The notes: generated by a model from the sequence alone, not told the origin. Numbered from the stretch's first letter, positions 22,378-32,295 are shown. The stretch is 64,000 bases of DNA from Coxiella endosymbiont of Amblyomma americanum (GCF_000815025.1 NZ_CP007541.1:124001-188000), one strand, 5' to 3'. A program made the numbers and translations.

Positions 22378-22878
22378 ATGAAAAATCATCATTTTAAACT
22401 AAGCATTTTAATAGGATTCACTTTTTTAGTAGGAATGATTGTAACTATTCTACCTCTTCCTATATGGACTGTGTGGTATCAGCCTTCTTGGATTTTTATA
22501 ATTCTTCTTTTTTGGATTATTACCGTTCCTCATCGAGTAAGTATCGGTATAGCTTTTGTAGTGGGTCTTTTACTTGATTTACTGACAGGGACCGTGTTGG
22601 GACAACACGCATTAAGCTTTGTTTGTTTTTCTTATTTCTTTGGTCGTTTTCGAATCTTTATTAATAATCTTGCTACGTGGCAACAAACAATACTAATTTT
22701 AATAGCTACGGCGATAAACCTTACATTACAATACTGGATAATGAAAATAACAAATTCTACTTTGCCAATTGGCAAGCACTGGATATCTCTTGTAAGCACA
22801 ACTTTTTTATGGCTGTGTTGTCGATCTTTTTTACATAACTATCAACGTAAATTTGCTTTATATCATGATGAATTTTGA
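22378..22878 (+). CDS. mreD: Rod-shape-determining membrane protein MreD
   Basis: A 166-residue, strongly hydrophobic protein with about five membrane segments and the family's VGLLLDLLTGTVLGQHALSF motif (around residues 63-82) and a FGRFRIF segment. MreD binds MreC in the elongasome. Length matches the 162 residues of E. coli MreD. It is the third gene of mreBCD. Its end overlaps the start of the yhdP remnant by 14 bases; the Maf/YhdE and rng genes that follow mreD in E. coli are absent here. Confidence 0.93.
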   Translation: MKNHHFKLSILIGFTFLVGMIVTILPLPIWTVWYQPSWIFIILLFWIITVPHRVSIGIAFVVGLLLDLLTGTVLGQHALSFVCFSYFFGRFRIFINNLATWQQTILILIATAINLTLQYWIMKITNSTLPIGKHWISLVSTTFLWLCCRSFLHNYQRKFALYHDEF

Positions 22879-24337
22879 AACTTTAATACGATGGTGTAGA
22901 AAATGGTTATTAACGATGATAGTAAGTGTTGTAGTCTTCTTTTCTTTATTAATTAACATCGTTTGTTTAACAATCTCAATCCTTAATTATAAACGTGATT
23001 TTTTTATACGATGGATAAGTGGTATTTTACATCAATCTGTACGTATAAGTGGTGTTCAAATTAGTTGGTGCGGCTTTAATTTTATTATTGGCTTTCAAAA
23101 TGTTTTTATTGTTAATCCTACAACATGTCAAAAATCGCTTTTTCAGATCGAGCAACTTGATATTAATATTGATTTATTATACAGCTTATTTCATTGGAAA
23201 TTATCGCCTAGGTATTTAGTACTGTCTGGGGCTCAATTTAATGTTTCTGAAATAGACATCAAAAAATTGCTTGCTGGGAAAAAAATTACCGATTGCAATG
23301 GACGCATGTCATCGAATCTAGAAAGTGTAGAGAATATTTTGCTATGGGTATCAAAGCAATCTAACGTTATAGCAAAAGCAACTAATGTTAATTATTGTAC
23401 GTTTCGAGGAAGTGTAGTGTCAATTAAAAATTTATATGTCACAGTAAGCGGTGGGACTTTATATCATCGGATAATTGGAGTGGGGGATTTGTCACAAAAA
23501 ATTCCAACACGATTTTGGTTTTTTATCACCGTTGTTCCCAACAATATCAACCTTTATATTAAAATTAAGAATATAGTTTTTAAACAATTAGTAGATAGTT
23601 TGTTTTTACGAAAATATTTCAAAAATTTTTCAATATCATCTGGAAAAGGAAAAATACAGTTATGGGTGAAATTTCATAACGGTATTCTTAAATCTTTAAA
23701 AAGCTTGATAGTAGGTAATCACGTTCGATTAACTCTTAAAGAAAAGTGTCTGTTATCTTTTGATTGCATATCAGCTAATTTACTTTGGAAAGCGTATGTA
23801 AATGGTTGGAGATTACTAGGTAATCACATTTTCTTCCAGACTGTAGAAAAAGGTCAATGGCTAAAATATAATCCAAAAATTCGTGTTATTTTTAAAAATA
23901 CAATGCATACGATTCTAAAAAAAATCAGGTCTCTTTTTAGTAAAGATATCTGCTTACTTTTTGAGAAACTGGGATATCACCCAAGAAAATTTAAGAGATT
24001 ATATCGAAAAACACAGCTATTTGGAAAGTTACATCAATTTAGTGTATTGTACCTTACAAGAAAAGAAAAGCCTTATTATTGTTTAAGAGTAACTTTTACC
24101 GATTTGAATTTTCGACCTTGGGATAGTTTGCTAGCAGGATCACAATTATCTGGTTCGGTAGAGATAACTCCTTTAAGAGGAACGTTACAATTGAAATCCA
24201 ATGTTAGAATAGATAAAGCTTCAAAAGCATTTTTTGAAGATTCATTCGCATTAAAACAATTAGATTTGATGACTAGGTGGTATTGGTATTCCACGAGGTG
24301 GAATGTTGCTATATTGAAATTACATACGATAGATTAA
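22865..24337 (+). pseudogene. yhdP: Truncated YhdP (AsmA-like lipid-transport protein), N-terminal part only
   Basis: YhdP is a very long AsmA-family protein (about 1270 residues in E. coli), anchored in the inner membrane and bridging to the outer membrane to transport phospholipids. Here the reading frame stops after about 490 residues. The N-terminal membrane anchor (about 12-35) and the first AsmA-like region (VRISGVQISWCGFNFIIGFQNV, then IDLLYSLFHWKLSPRYLVLSGAQF) are recognisable, but the C-terminal 60 percent is missing and the following 560 bases contain stops in all frames. Position after mreD and before a tldD remnant matches E. coli mreBCD-yhdE-rng-yhdP-tldD. ATG 22865 is used; a TTG at 22853 is also possible. 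I treat it as a pseudogene, although a short product could still be made. Confidence 0.7.
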
Positions 24338-24903
24338 TTCTTAAGAAAGCAACAATGCTGTATGATTTTTATAGTAAACATCGATATAGAACACAATATA
24401 TGTTAAATTTGATTTACCGTTTACTATATGAATTGTTATTTTTAGTTTTATTCACAGGCGTTTGATCCAGAAAAATAGAATAAATCTTAAAAATATTTAT
24501 TTAGTGACTGGGTTTTATTGCGTTATTTTAGAACAAAGTCTTGGACTATAAGCGAAATAATAGATATTTCCAAAATAATATAAAAATCACTATTACTCAT
24601 CGAAAATATAATTGCAAAAAATAAAAGATCCCTGTTTTGGCAACATGAAATTATTTTACGTATCTCTTTAGAAAGGCATTTAGCTATATTATTCAAAAAT
24701 TTACTTTTATTAATATACGTATTAAATCTAATGTTTGATTTACTAATTAATCTTTATATTGATATTAATCTAGATACGTCTTCGTTCAGTTTTATAAATT
24801 AAAGTGAAATTAGAATAATTTTAATCAAAAGCGTAGAAGATGATTCTGAATTTTTGTTTTAGTAGGAAAATGAATCGGCAAAAATTGTTCTTTTCTATAC
24901 ACA
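24338..24903 (+). other. Decayed sequence between yhdP and tldD remnants
   Basis: No frame is open for more than a few dozen codons. The stretch should once have held the C-terminal half of yhdP and the N-terminal part of tldD. A short segment near 24530 (reading KSWTISEII) faintly resembles the ESWxLEEGI region of TldD, but I would not rely on it. Base composition is even more AT-rich than the flanking genes, as expected for non-coding remnants. Confidence 0.5.
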
Positions 24904-25446
24904 ATAATAGATGATGGAACAACTCTAGATAGAATAGGTTTTTTAAACGTGGATAACGAAGGAATTATAACGCAAAAACCTGTTTTAATTGATAATGGAA
25001 TTTTAAAATTATACGCAAAATCTTTAATAATGCGTGTCCGTGATGAAAATATAGAGTTGACGAGTAATGGTTAACGTGAATTTCATGTACATTTAACTTT
25101 TCCTCGTATGACAAATAATACCTGTTGCCTGGTAATAGTAATTTAAAAGATACCATTGCTTCATTAAAAATTGGCTATACGTCGTAGATTTTTCTGGTAA
25201 TTAAGTTGATATTTTACTGCTGGAAAATTCTTTTTTCTACTAGTGAAGTGTATTTAATAAAATGAGGAAGCATTGTAAATCCAATAAAAAATGCTACTCT
25301 CATTGGTGGATTGATGTATTAGGTGGGTAAAATAATACACCGCCTGATTCAGGAATAGGTATATGTGGCAAGTGCAATTGGTGCTAGTTGTGATTTTGGT
25401 AATCTATTATTAAATATGGACGCTGTGTAACAGTAGAGGATAATTA
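24904..25446 (+). pseudogene. tldD: tldD remnant (TldD metalloprotease, broken by stops and frameshifts)
   Basis: TldD with TldE/PmbA forms a metalloprotease that processes peptides such as microcin B17 precursor and CcdA. The first open piece (from 24904) reads IIDDGTTLDR, then NVDNEG and VLIDNGILKLY, matching the TldD core VDDGT...DDEGTP...VLIENGILKGYM; it ends at a stop at 25072. The same frame continues after the stop with REFHVHLTFPRMTNNT (family RESYAHLPMPRMTNT). Another piece from 25346, one frame shifted, reads DSGIGICGK (family DNGVGICGK), and the end near 25446 reads VTVEDN. At least one stop and one frameshift make the gene dead. It follows yhdP as in E. coli. Confidence 0.82.
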
Positions 25447-25585
25447 ATTTAAGTTAATTTTCTATATAGTTTCGCTTCAAATTTTTCATAGCAATTTAAT
25501 TTTATAAGGATATTTTTTTTGGAAATTCTCTAAAGAGCAGGTGTTACTTTTATTTTTACAATTCTTAAAAATAAACTTTACTTTC

Positions 25586-25613
25586 TTGACAGTAGGTGAA
25601 AGCTGTTGATAAC
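25586..25613 (+). promoter_or_regulatory. Probable sigma-70 promoter for the HU gene
   Basis: A perfect -35 TTGACA (25586-25591) is followed after 16 bases by GATAAC (25608-25613), a four-of-six match to the -10 box. It lies about 60 bases upstream of the HU start codon and downstream of the tldD remnant, the only place where an HU promoter is expected. No experimental support. Confidence 0.55.
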
Positions 25614-25674
25614 CTGAGGTACTGAGAAAGAAGGGTAATGCCCAACTATTAATCGGTAAAAATTGAGGAAATTT

Positions 25675-25965
25675 ATGAATAAAAATGATCTTATCGAAGT
25701 TATGGCAAAATCGGCTGATATTTCAAAAAATGCAGCGACGCAAGCTCTCGATGCCTTTATCGAATCTGTAACGAAATCCTTACAAAAACGCAAGGATGTG
25801 ATTCTAGTTAATTTTGGAAGTTTTAAAGTTGGTCAGCGTTCAGCTAGAATGGGACGAAACCCGCAAACGGGTGAACCTATACGGATTCCGGCCAGGACAG
25901 TGGTAAGATTTTCGGCAGGAAAAAAGCTTAAAGATGCGTTGAAAGAAAGAAGAACAATTACTTGA
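25675..25965 (+). CDS. hupB: DNA-binding protein HU
   Basis: Small histone-like protein that bends and compacts DNA. The start is the ATG at 25675 with TTGAGGAAATTT before it, giving MNKNDLIEVMAKSADIS; an upstream TTG in frame adds four unneeded residues. The 96-residue product has the helical dimerisation half, then VNFGSFKVGQRSAR, the DNA-contact arm GRNPQTGEPIRIPARTVVRFSAGK and the C-terminal KLKDALK. HU rather than IHF is favoured by the arm sequence and the overall length, but assignment to a specific HU subunit is arbitrary. Confidence 0.94.
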   Translation: MNKNDLIEVMAKSADISKNAATQALDAFIESVTKSLQKRKDVILVNFGSFKVGQRSARMGRNPQTGEPIRIPARTVVRFSAGKKLKDALKERRTIT

Positions 25966-26059
25966 TTAATCCTGATATATCCGTTATCTTCCGTGCTACT
26001 CGTTTATTTTAGAAAATAAGAGGGTGTGTTGGTGTAGAAAAGTAGTTTGTTTTATTTGT

Positions 26060-26133
26060 GGGTGCTTAGCTCAGTTTGGTAGAGCGTCGCCCTTACAAGG
26101 CGGATGTCGCGGGTTCGAGTCCCCCAGCACCCA
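26060..26133 (+). tRNA. tRNA-Val (anticodon TAC)
   Basis: A full cloverleaf: acceptor GGGTGCT pairing with AGCACCC, D-arm with AGCTCAGTTTGGTAGAGC, anticodon loop CTTACAA with TAC, and TPsiC arm GCGGGTTCGAGTCCCCC. Discriminator base A at 26133. The following bases are TCG, so the 3' CCA is not encoded. It heads the tRNAVal-tRNAAsp-tpiA-secG-tRNALeu cluster. Confidence 0.95.
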
Positions 26134-26227
26134 TCGTCTTTAGAAAACTAAATGCAAATTATGTAAGCAAAGTAGTTAGAGAGATCTGCGTTGTTGTTTT
26201 ACCATCTGCTTCTTCTTTGTTTTGTAA

Positions 26228-26301
26228 GGAGTGGTAGTTCAGTTGGTTAGAATACCGGCCTGTCACGTCGGGGGTCGCGGGTTCGAGTCCCGTCCACTCC
26301 G
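26228..26301 (+). tRNA. tRNA-Asp (anticodon GTC)
   Basis: Cloverleaf with acceptor GGAGTGG/CCACTCC, D-loop AGTTCAGTTGGTTAGAAT, anticodon loop CTGTCAC with GTC, and TPsiC arm GCGGGTTCGAGTCCCGT. The discriminator is G (26301), the identity base expected for tRNAAsp. The CCA is not encoded. It lies 42 bases upstream of the tpiA start and is probably cotranscribed with it. Confidence 0.95.
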
Positions 26302-26343
26302 TTGTACTGCAATTACTGGTTTTTGGTAGAAAAGGAAAAGTTG

Positions 26344-27105
26344 TTGGCTCGACGACGTCCATTGATAGCTGGAAATTGGAAAATGTATGGAACTTCCAAA
26401 ACTGTTTCTGAGTTATTGGAAGGGCTGAGGCGTGGATGTAATCGCATAACAACGGCAGAGTTAGCTGTTTTTCCTCCTTATGTTTTTATTCCACAATGTA
26501 AGAATGTACTGATGAAAACCCAAATATCTTGGGGAGCTCAAGATATTTCCCAATATGAAGATGGAGCGTATACAGGTGAAGTGTCGGGAAAAATGTTGCG
26601 AGATTTTTTTTGTCGTTATGTTATTGTTGGTCATTCTGAAAGGCGTAAGCTGTGCAATGAGAAAAACGAAACTGTAGCTAAAAAAGTAAGGAAATCTTTA
26701 GAAAGTGGAATTTCCCCAATACTTTGTGTTGGGGAAACTGAGGAACAGTATAAAAAGAAAAATACTACAGAAGCCATTCATAAACAACTTGCAGTTGTGT
26801 TGCGCATGCATAATAATCAGATCTCATTAAACGGTATTGTCATTGCTTATGAACCAGTGTGGGCTATTGGAACTGGTAAAATTCTTCCTCCTATTCAAGT
26901 GGAGAAGATCCATGCTGCTATTCGGAAACAATTAATGCAATATGATATTATGTTAGCCAGAAGTACTCGAATTTTGTATGGTGGTAGTGTAAAACCAGAG
27001 AATGCAAAAGATTTATTTAAAGTATCAAATGTTGACGGTGCTTTAGTGGGAAGTGCTTCTTTACTGGCAGAACAATTTTTGAGAATAGGGGAACAATGCA
27101 ATTAA
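26344..27105 (+). CDS. tpiA: Triosephosphate isomerase
   Basis: TpiA interconverts dihydroxyacetone phosphate and glyceraldehyde 3-phosphate. There is no ATG upstream of the conserved AGNWKM motif except inside it, so the start must be a TTG: 26341 or 26344, both served by AAAGGA at 26331-26336. With 26344 the protein has 253 residues, the normal length. Catalytic residues are all visible: Lys13 in AGNWKM, His in VGHSERR near residue 96, and Glu in [11 protein letters not shown] near 168, plus the phosphate-binding [10 protein letters not shown] and [10 protein letters not shown]. Its end overlaps secG by 10 bases. Confidence 0.95.
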   Translation: MARRRPLIAGNWKMYGTSKTVSELLEGLRRGCNRITTAELAVFPPYVFIPQCKNVLMKTQISWGAQDISQYEDGAYTGEVSGKMLRDFFCRYVIVGHSERRKLCNEKNETVAKKVRKSLESGISPILCVGETEEQYKKKNTTEAIHKQLAVVLRMHNNQISLNGIVIAYEPVWAIGTGKILPPIQVEKIHAAIRKQLMQYDIMLARSTRILYGGSVKPENAKDLFKVSNVDGALVGSASLLAEQFLRIGEQCN

Positions 27106-27401
27106 TTATATTAATCATGCACGTGTTTTTTGCGGTCTGTTTAGTTGGGTTAGTATTACTGCAACATGGCGGGGGAACAGATACTACTAGTTCTGCTTTT
27201 GGTGCAGGTATTTCTTCTAACACTATGTTTGGAAGTACGGGAATGTCGTCCTTTCTTGTAAAAGTGACTGTTATATTAGCAGCTGCTTTTTTTTGTACAA
27301 GTATTGGGTTGAGTTATATGGCATCACGCCATGTAAGTACAGGAAATAAACGTTCTTCTGTTATCTTGCTACCTGGTAATAATAAGACAGGAAATTTGTG
27401 A
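27096..27401 (+). CDS. secG: Protein translocase subunit SecG
   Basis: SecG is the small auxiliary subunit of the SecYEG channel. The 101-residue protein has two membrane segments (about 3-21 and 52-73) linked by a glycine- and serine-rich loop with [20 protein letters not shown] and the [13 protein letters not shown] motif, which are typical. The ATG lies within the end of tpiA. A tRNALeu gene follows, as in E. coli secG-leuU. Confidence 0.94.
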   Translation: MQLIILIMHVFFAVCLVGLVLLQHGGGTDTTSSAFGAGISSNTMFGSTGMSSFLVKVTVILAAAFFCTSIGLSYMASRHVSTGNKRSSVILLPGNNKTGNL

Positions 27402-27491
27402 TGCTTTTGATTCTCTAAAAATTCTGAATATAGGGTAAATAGAGAGTATCTTTGCTTTATAGAAAAAGGTGGTACATTATATAAACGAGCG

Positions 27492-27577
27492 GCCGAAGTG
27501 GTGGAATTGGTAGACACGCTGTCTTGAGGGGGCAGTGGGAGAGAATACCCATGTCGGTTCGAGTCCGACCTTCGGCA
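27492..27577 (+). tRNA. leuU: tRNA-Leu (anticodon GAG)
   Basis: A class II cloverleaf of 86 bases: acceptor GCCGAAG/CTTCGGC, D-arm with GGTGGAATTGGTAGACAC, anticodon stem CTGTC/GGCAG around TTGAGGG (GAG at positions 34-36), a long variable arm (TGGGAGAGAATACCCA) and TPsiC arm TCGGTTCGAGTCCGA. The discriminator is A at 27577; CCA is not encoded. Its place directly after secG is that of leuU in E. coli. Confidence 0.95.
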
Positions 27578-27677
27578 CTGTGGGTTTATTATTATAATTA
27601 TTTAGTGTACATTCAGCACTTATAGGGATTAGAGTAATTTTTTAAAATTGTATAAAGCAGAGTGAATTAATAGTCGA

Positions 27678-28034
27678 ATGTTGATGAATTATTTTTCAAT
27701 TCTAGTATTTATTGGAATGAGCGCTTTTGTTGGGGCGCTAGCTTTAATTATAGGTTGGATTTTAGGACCTCGACGACCGTATAGAGATAAATTATCCCCT
27801 TATGAGTGTGGTTTTGAAATTTTTCAAGACGCTCGCTTACCTTTCGACGTTCGTTTCTATTTAGTGGCTATTCTTTTTATTATTTTTGATTCAGAAACTG
27901 CTTTTTTACTTTCATGGGCTGTTGTTTTGAGACATATTAGTCATCTGGGATTTTTAGCGATGATAGTTTTTTTGATTATTTTAACAGTTGGGTTTATTTA
28001 TGAATGGAAGCGCGGAGCTTTAGAATGGAAATAA
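27678..28034 (+). CDS. nuoA: NADH-quinone oxidoreductase subunit A
   Basis: Membrane subunit next to the quinone site of proton-pumping complex I. The 118-residue product has three membrane segments (about 6-29, 61-82, 88-110) and the conserved loop [36 protein letters not shown], where the cysteine in YECG is a family hallmark. It is the first of fourteen nuo genes in standard order, placed 100 bases after tRNALeu. Its end overlaps nuoB. Confidence 0.95.
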   Translation: MLMNYFSILVFIGMSAFVGALALIIGWILGPRRPYRDKLSPYECGFEIFQDARLPFDVRFYLVAILFIIFDSETAFLLSWAVVLRHISHLGFLAMIVFLIILTVGFIYEWKRGALEWK

Positions 28035-28558
28035 ATAATGAAGAAATGATTAAACAGAAAGGGTTTTTTCTTACATCGATAGACGATTTAGTTCAGTGGG
28101 CTCGTAGTAGTTCTTTATGGCCTATGACGTTTGGACTTGCATGCTGCGCGATTGAAATGATGCAATGTGCTTCTTCTCGCTACGATTTAGATCGATTTGG
28201 AGCGGGTTTGTTTCGTCCAAGTCCTCGTCAATCTGATGTGATGATAGTAGCGGGCACGTTGTGCAACAAGATGGCTCCTGCATTGCGTAAAGTCTATGAT
28301 CAGATGGCTGAGCCCCGATGGGTAATTTCCATGGGTTCTTGTGCAAATGGAGGAGGATATTATCACTATTCCTACTCAGTAGTACGTGGTTGTGATCGTA
28401 TTGTACCGGTTGATGTGTATGTACCAGGCTGTCCTCCTACAGCGGAAGCTTTACTTTACGGTATTATACAGTTGAAAAACAAAGTTCGACATCAAAGTGT
28501 ATTCAAAAGAAAAGATTTTAAGAATAAGAAGGGAAAATGTCTAATAGAAAAATTTTAA
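28025..28558 (+). CDS. nuoB: NADH-quinone oxidoreductase subunit B
   Basis: NuoB carries iron-sulfur cluster N2, the last electron carrier before ubiquinone. I start at the ATG at 28025, which overlaps the nuoA stop; the frame extends upstream to 28004, but those residues are not part of the family. The 177-residue protein has the tandem cysteines of N2 in [10 protein letters not shown], then the other ligands in [11 protein letters not shown] and [14 protein letters not shown]. All four cysteines are present. It overlaps nuoC by 22 bases. Confidence 0.96.
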   Translation: MEINNEEMIKQKGFFLTSIDDLVQWARSSSLWPMTFGLACCAIEMMQCASSRYDLDRFGAGLFRPSPRQSDVMIVAGTLCNKMAPALRKVYDQMAEPRWVISMGSCANGGGYYHYSYSVVRGCDRIVPVDVYVPGCPPTAEALLYGIIQLKNKVRHQSVFKRKDFKNKKGKCLIEKF

Positions 28559-29211
28559 TTGAAACCCTTAAAAATCGCTTCTCAGTTCTTATAAAGAATG
28601 TAGACAATGAATCTGATATCCCTACAATAGAATTACTTCCCGCTTCTCTTCTTGAAGTGTGTACGGCTTTGCGAAAGGAATTGAACTTTCATTTCGAGAT
28701 ATTATCAGATGTGTGTGGTGTAGACTATTTACAATATGGTATCAGTGAATGGCGTACTGAAAAAACAGCGAATACAGGATTTTCTCGTGGTGTTCAAAAG
28801 AATATGAACAAGAGAGTAAGTTGCTGGAAATCGCGCTTTGCTGTCGTCTACCATTTATTATCGTTACGTCATAATTATCGATTAAGATTAAGAGTTTATA
28901 TTAATAGTGATCCTCCAAGAGTGCCTTCTATAGTTAAGGTATGGGACGCAGCGAATTGGTATGAGAGAGAAGCTTTTGATTTATTTGGGATCGTGTTTGA
29001 TGGTCATCCTGATTTAAGACGATTGTTGACCGATTATGGTTTTATAGGTCATCCATTTCGTAAGGATTTCCCACTGATTGGAGAAGTTGAGCTGCGCTAC
29101 GATGCAGCGCAACAGCGCTGTGTTTATGAATCTGTAAGTATTCAACCGAGAGTATTAGTACCAAAAGTCATTCGCTCTGATAATCGATATTATAAGGAAA
29201 AAAAGAGTTGA
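28537..29211 (+). CDS. nuoC: NADH-quinone oxidoreductase subunit C
   Basis: A hydrophilic connecting subunit of complex I (30-kDa type). The 224-residue product includes [13 protein letters not shown], then [20 protein letters not shown], and the family signature [43 protein letters not shown] and D are separate genes here, not a fusion as in E. coli. A short basic tail follows. The start at 28537 lies within nuoB. Confidence 0.95.
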   Translation: MSNRKILIETLKNRFSVLIKNVDNESDIPTIELLPASLLEVCTALRKELNFHFEILSDVCGVDYLQYGISEWRTEKTANTGFSRGVQKNMNKRVSCWKSRFAVVYHLLSLRHNYRLRLRVYINSDPPRVPSIVKVWDAANWYEREAFDLFGIVFDGHPDLRRLLTDYGFIGHPFRKDFPLIGEVELRYDAAQQRCVYESVSIQPRVLVPKVIRSDNRYYKEKKS

Positions 29212-29217
29212 TGAGGT

Positions 29218-30471
29218 ATGCCGCAGATTCGTAATTTTACTTTTAATTTTGGACCACAACACCCTGCAGCTCATGGTGTATTGAGGCTTATTATCGAAGT
29301 AGATGGTGAAGTGATTCAACGTGTGGATCCTCATATTGGCTTACTGCATCGTGCTACAGAAAAGTTAGCAGAAAGCAAACCTTATAATCAAATAATTGGA
29401 TATATGGACCGTTTGGACTACGTGTCGGCTATGTCTAATGAACATGGGTATGTGTTGGCAATTGAAAAATTACTGAAAATCGAACCACCCATTCGTGCGA
29501 AATATATTCGAACGCTATTCGATGAAATCACTCGTATATTAAATCACTTGTTATGGTTAGGTGCTCATGCATTAGATATGGGGGCAATGACTGTTTTTCT
29601 TTATTGTTTTCGTGAACGAGAAGATCTAATGGATTGTTATGAAGCTGTGTCTGGTGCGAGAATGCATGCTACTTATTACCGTCCAGGTGGTGTTTATCGT
29701 GATTTACCAGATAGTATGCCAAAATATAAGCCCTCGTATTGGCATAACAAAAAAGAAGTCAAAAAATTAAATGAGGCTCGAGAAGGCTCTTTGTTAGATT
29801 TTATTTGGAGTTTTACTGAGAAATTTCCTAAATTAGTGGATGAATATGAGACATTGTTAACAGATAATCGCATTTGGAAACAGCGTACCGTAGATATTGG
29901 AGTTGTTTCCCCGGAACGGGCTTTGCAATTGGGTTTTACTGGACCGATGCTACGTGCATCTGGAATCGCATGGGATCTTAGAAAAAAACAACCCTATGCA
30001 GCTTATGATCAAATGGATTTTGATATCCCTATTGGGAGTAAAGGTGATTGTTATGACCGTTATTTGGTACGTGTTGAAGAAATGCGTCAATCAAACCGCA
30101 TTATTCGTCAATGTGTAAATTGGCTGCGTAAAAATTACGGCCCTGTAATGATAGACGACCAAAAAATTGTTTCACCGAAACGTGAGGTTATGAAACGCGA
30201 TATGGAAGCATTAATTCATCATTTTAAATTATTTACTGAAGGTTATGTTGTTCCCAAAGGGGAGGCTTATGCGGCCGTAGAGCAACCAAAAGGCGAATTT
30301 GGAGTGTATCTCATCTCTGATGGGGCTAATAAGCCGTATCGCATTAAGGTACGAGCAGCAAGTTTTCCTCATTTAGCTGCAATAAACGAAATGTGTCAAG
30401 GACATATGATTTCTGACTTGGTTGCCATTATTTCGAGTATTGATATCGTTTTCGGCGAGATAGATCGTTGA
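29218..30471 (+). CDS. nuoD: NADH-quinone oxidoreductase subunit D
   Basis: The 49-kDa-type subunit that forms the quinone pocket with NuoB. The 417-residue protein shows [17 protein letters not shown] at the N-terminus, the [14 protein letters not shown] segment, [44 protein letters not shown] and, near the C-terminus, [25 protein letters not shown] with [13 protein letters not shown]. Glutamates and histidines of the pocket are intact. Its TGA shares one base with the nuoE ATG. Confidence 0.97.
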   Translation: MPQIRNFTFNFGPQHPAAHGVLRLIIEVDGEVIQRVDPHIGLLHRATEKLAESKPYNQIIGYMDRLDYVSAMSNEHGYVLAIEKLLKIEPPIRAKYIRTLFDEITRILNHLLWLGAHALDMGAMTVFLYCFREREDLMDCYEAVSGARMHATYYRPGGVYRDLPDSMPKYKPSYWHNKKEVKKLNEAREGSLLDFIWSFTEKFPKLVDEYETLLTDNRIWKQRTVDIGVVSPERALQLGFTGPMLRASGIAWDLRKKQPYAAYDQMDFDIPIGSKGDCYDRYLVRVEEMRQSNRIIRQCVNWLRKNYGPVMIDDQKIVSPKREVMKRDMEALIHHFKLFTEGYVVPKGEAYAAVEQPKGEFGVYLISDGANKPYRIKVRAASFPHLAAINEMCQGHMISDLVAIISSIDIVFGEIDR

Positions 30472-31001
30472 TGAAAAAAGAAAATAATCCGATTCTTTCT
30501 ATTGTTGGTGAAGTAATAAACAACGAAATTGATTGCTGGATAGCAAAATATCCAAGCGATCAAAAACGCTCAGCTATTGTACCGGTGTTATTATTTTTAC
30601 AAAAACAGAATGGTGGATGGTTGAGTGAAGTGTTGATGAATGCTGCGTCAGATTATTTACAATTACCGAAAATATGGATTTATGAAGTGGTTACTTTTTA
30701 TGATATGTTTAACTTAAAACCGATTGGTAAACATAAAATTGGAATTTGTCAGAATCTATCCTGTTTTTTACGTGGAAGTGATATAATTGCCTCATGCATT
30801 AAAAAACGTTTGTCAATCGATTTTGACGAGACTACTCCAGACGGTTTATTTACTTTGAAAAGTGTAGAGTGTTTAGCCGCCTGTGGAGGAGCTCCTGTAT
30901 GTCAAGTCAATGATCGTGAATATCATGAAAATCTAACACCAGAAAAGATATTACTTATAATTGAAACATTGAAAAATGAATCAAAAATCAATACTGCGTA
31001 A
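30471..31001 (+). CDS. nuoE: NADH-quinone oxidoreductase subunit E
   Basis: NuoE binds the [2Fe-2S] cluster N1a in the NADH-dehydrogenase module. The start ATG at 30471 overlaps the nuoD stop (TGATG). The 176-residue product has RSAIVPVLLFLQKQNGGWL, then KIWIYEVVTFYDMFNLKP, and the four cluster cysteines in ICQNLSCFLRGS and VECLAACGGAPVCQVN. The first pair is spaced C-x4-C as usual. nuoF starts inside its end. Confidence 0.95.
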   Translation: MKKENNPILSIVGEVINNEIDCWIAKYPSDQKRSAIVPVLLFLQKQNGGWLSEVLMNAASDYLQLPKIWIYEVVTFYDMFNLKPIGKHKIGICQNLSCFLRGSDIIASCIKKRLSIDFDETTPDGLFTLKSVECLAACGGAPVCQVNDREYHENLTPEKILLIIETLKNESKINTA

Positions 31002-32259
31002 TATGGTTTGTTATCGCACTTTGCATTTACCTGAGCCTTGGACGTTGGAATCGTATAGAAAGATTGGGGGTTATAAAGTGCTACAAAGACTACTTAAAGA
31101 AAAAACACCGTCTGAAAAGATTATTAATGAAATTAAAATATCTTGCCTACGTGGTAGAGGGGGTGCTGGATTTTTGACAGGACTAAAATGGGAGTTTTTT
31201 CCACGTAATAATCAAAAAGAAAAATACGTTATTTGTAATTCTGACGAAAGCGAACCTGGAACGTTTAAGGATCGCGATATTTTACGATTTAATCCTCATC
31301 AAGTATTAGAAGGGATAGCAATTTCTTGTTATACACTTGGGGTAAAGATTGGTTATAATTTTTTACGTGGTGAATTTTGGGAGCCTTTTAATCGGTGCGA
31401 ACAAGCGTTATTAGAAGCGAGAAATGCTGGGCTAATTGGAAAGAATGTTTTGAATTCAGGAATTGATATTGAGATCTATAATCACCGTAGTGCTGGTGCA
31501 TATGTTTGTGGTGAAGAAACGGCACTCATAAATTCTTTAGAAGGGAAACGAGGATGGCCTAGGTTTAAACCTCCTTTTCCAGCTAATTCTGGTTTGTATG
31601 GATGTCCAAGCATTATCAATAATACGGAGACCTTTGCTTCTATACCAGTGATTTTAGAAAAAGGGGGGAAATGGTTTGCTGATTTGGGAGTATTACAAAA
31701 TGGTGGAACCAAAATTTTTTCCGTAAGTGGACATGTGATAAAACCAGGAAATTACGAAGTACCTTTGGGTACTCCGTTTGCTGATCTATTAGAGTTAGCT
31801 GGAGGTATGTTAGGTGGTAGTGAATTAAAGGCAGTAATTCCTGGAGGTAGTTCAATGCCTGTATTACCAGCACATATTATGATGAAGGTCGTTATGAGTT
31901 TTGATGGAATCATAGAAGCAGGATCTATGCTAGGTTCAGGTGGAGTGATTATCATGAATCAATCTACTTGTATGGTGCAGATATTGGAACGTATTTCTAA
32001 ATTTTATATGCGTGAGTCTTGCGGGCAATGCACACCTTGTCGAGAAGGCACAGGATGGATCTATCGCTTGGTTTATCAAATTGAAAGAGGGGAAGGAACA
32101 AAGAGGGATTTAATGCAACTTGGCCGAGTGGCGAAAGGTATTGCAGGTCGCACTATTTGTGCTTTTGGAGAAGCAGCTTCATGGCCTGTTAGTGGAATGC
32201 TTAGGCATTTTTATGATGAGTTTTTATATCATATACAACATGGAAAATGTATGGTGTGA
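30976..32259 (+). CDS. nuoF: NADH-quinone oxidoreductase subunit F
   Basis: NuoF holds FMN, the NADH site and the [4Fe-4S] cluster N3. The 427-residue product has the FMN/NADH motifs LRGRGGAGFLTGLKW and CNSDESEPGTFKDRD, the glycine-rich GAYVCGEETALINSLEG, and the N3 ligands ESCGQCTPCREGTGW with the later ICAFGEA. The start at 30976 overlaps nuoE by 26 bases; an ATG at 31003 just after the nuoE stop is equally plausible, and neither has a good ribosome site. The gene is otherwise normal. Confidence 0.95.
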   Translation: MNQKSILRNMVCYRTLHLPEPWTLESYRKIGGYKVLQRLLKEKTPSEKIINEIKISCLRGRGGAGFLTGLKWEFFPRNNQKEKYVICNSDESEPGTFKDRDILRFNPHQVLEGIAISCYTLGVKIGYNFLRGEFWEPFNRCEQALLEARNAGLIGKNVLNSGIDIEIYNHRSAGAYVCGEETALINSLEGKRGWPRFKPPFPANSGLYGCPSIINNTETFASIPVILEKGGKWFADLGVLQNGGTKIFSVSGHVIKPGNYEVPLGTPFADLLELAGGMLGGSELKAVIPGGSSMPVLPAHIMMKVVMSFDGIIEAGSMLGSGGVIIMNQSTCMVQILERISKFYMRESCGQCTPCREGTGWIYRLVYQIERGEGTKRDLMQLGRVAKGIAGRTICAFGEAASWPVSGMLRHFYDEFLYHIQHGKCMV

Positions 32260-32295
32260 AATATAAGGATTTACTAAGACGCAATAGATAGATGT

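Noticed and set aside
24277-24465. 62-codon frame after the yhdP stop, tested as a frameshifted continuation
   Set aside because: Its translation does not resemble YhdP or any known protein.
31482-31955. Overlapping minus-strand frames within nuoF
   Set aside because: All lie opposite conserved NuoF sequence and lack any features of genes.
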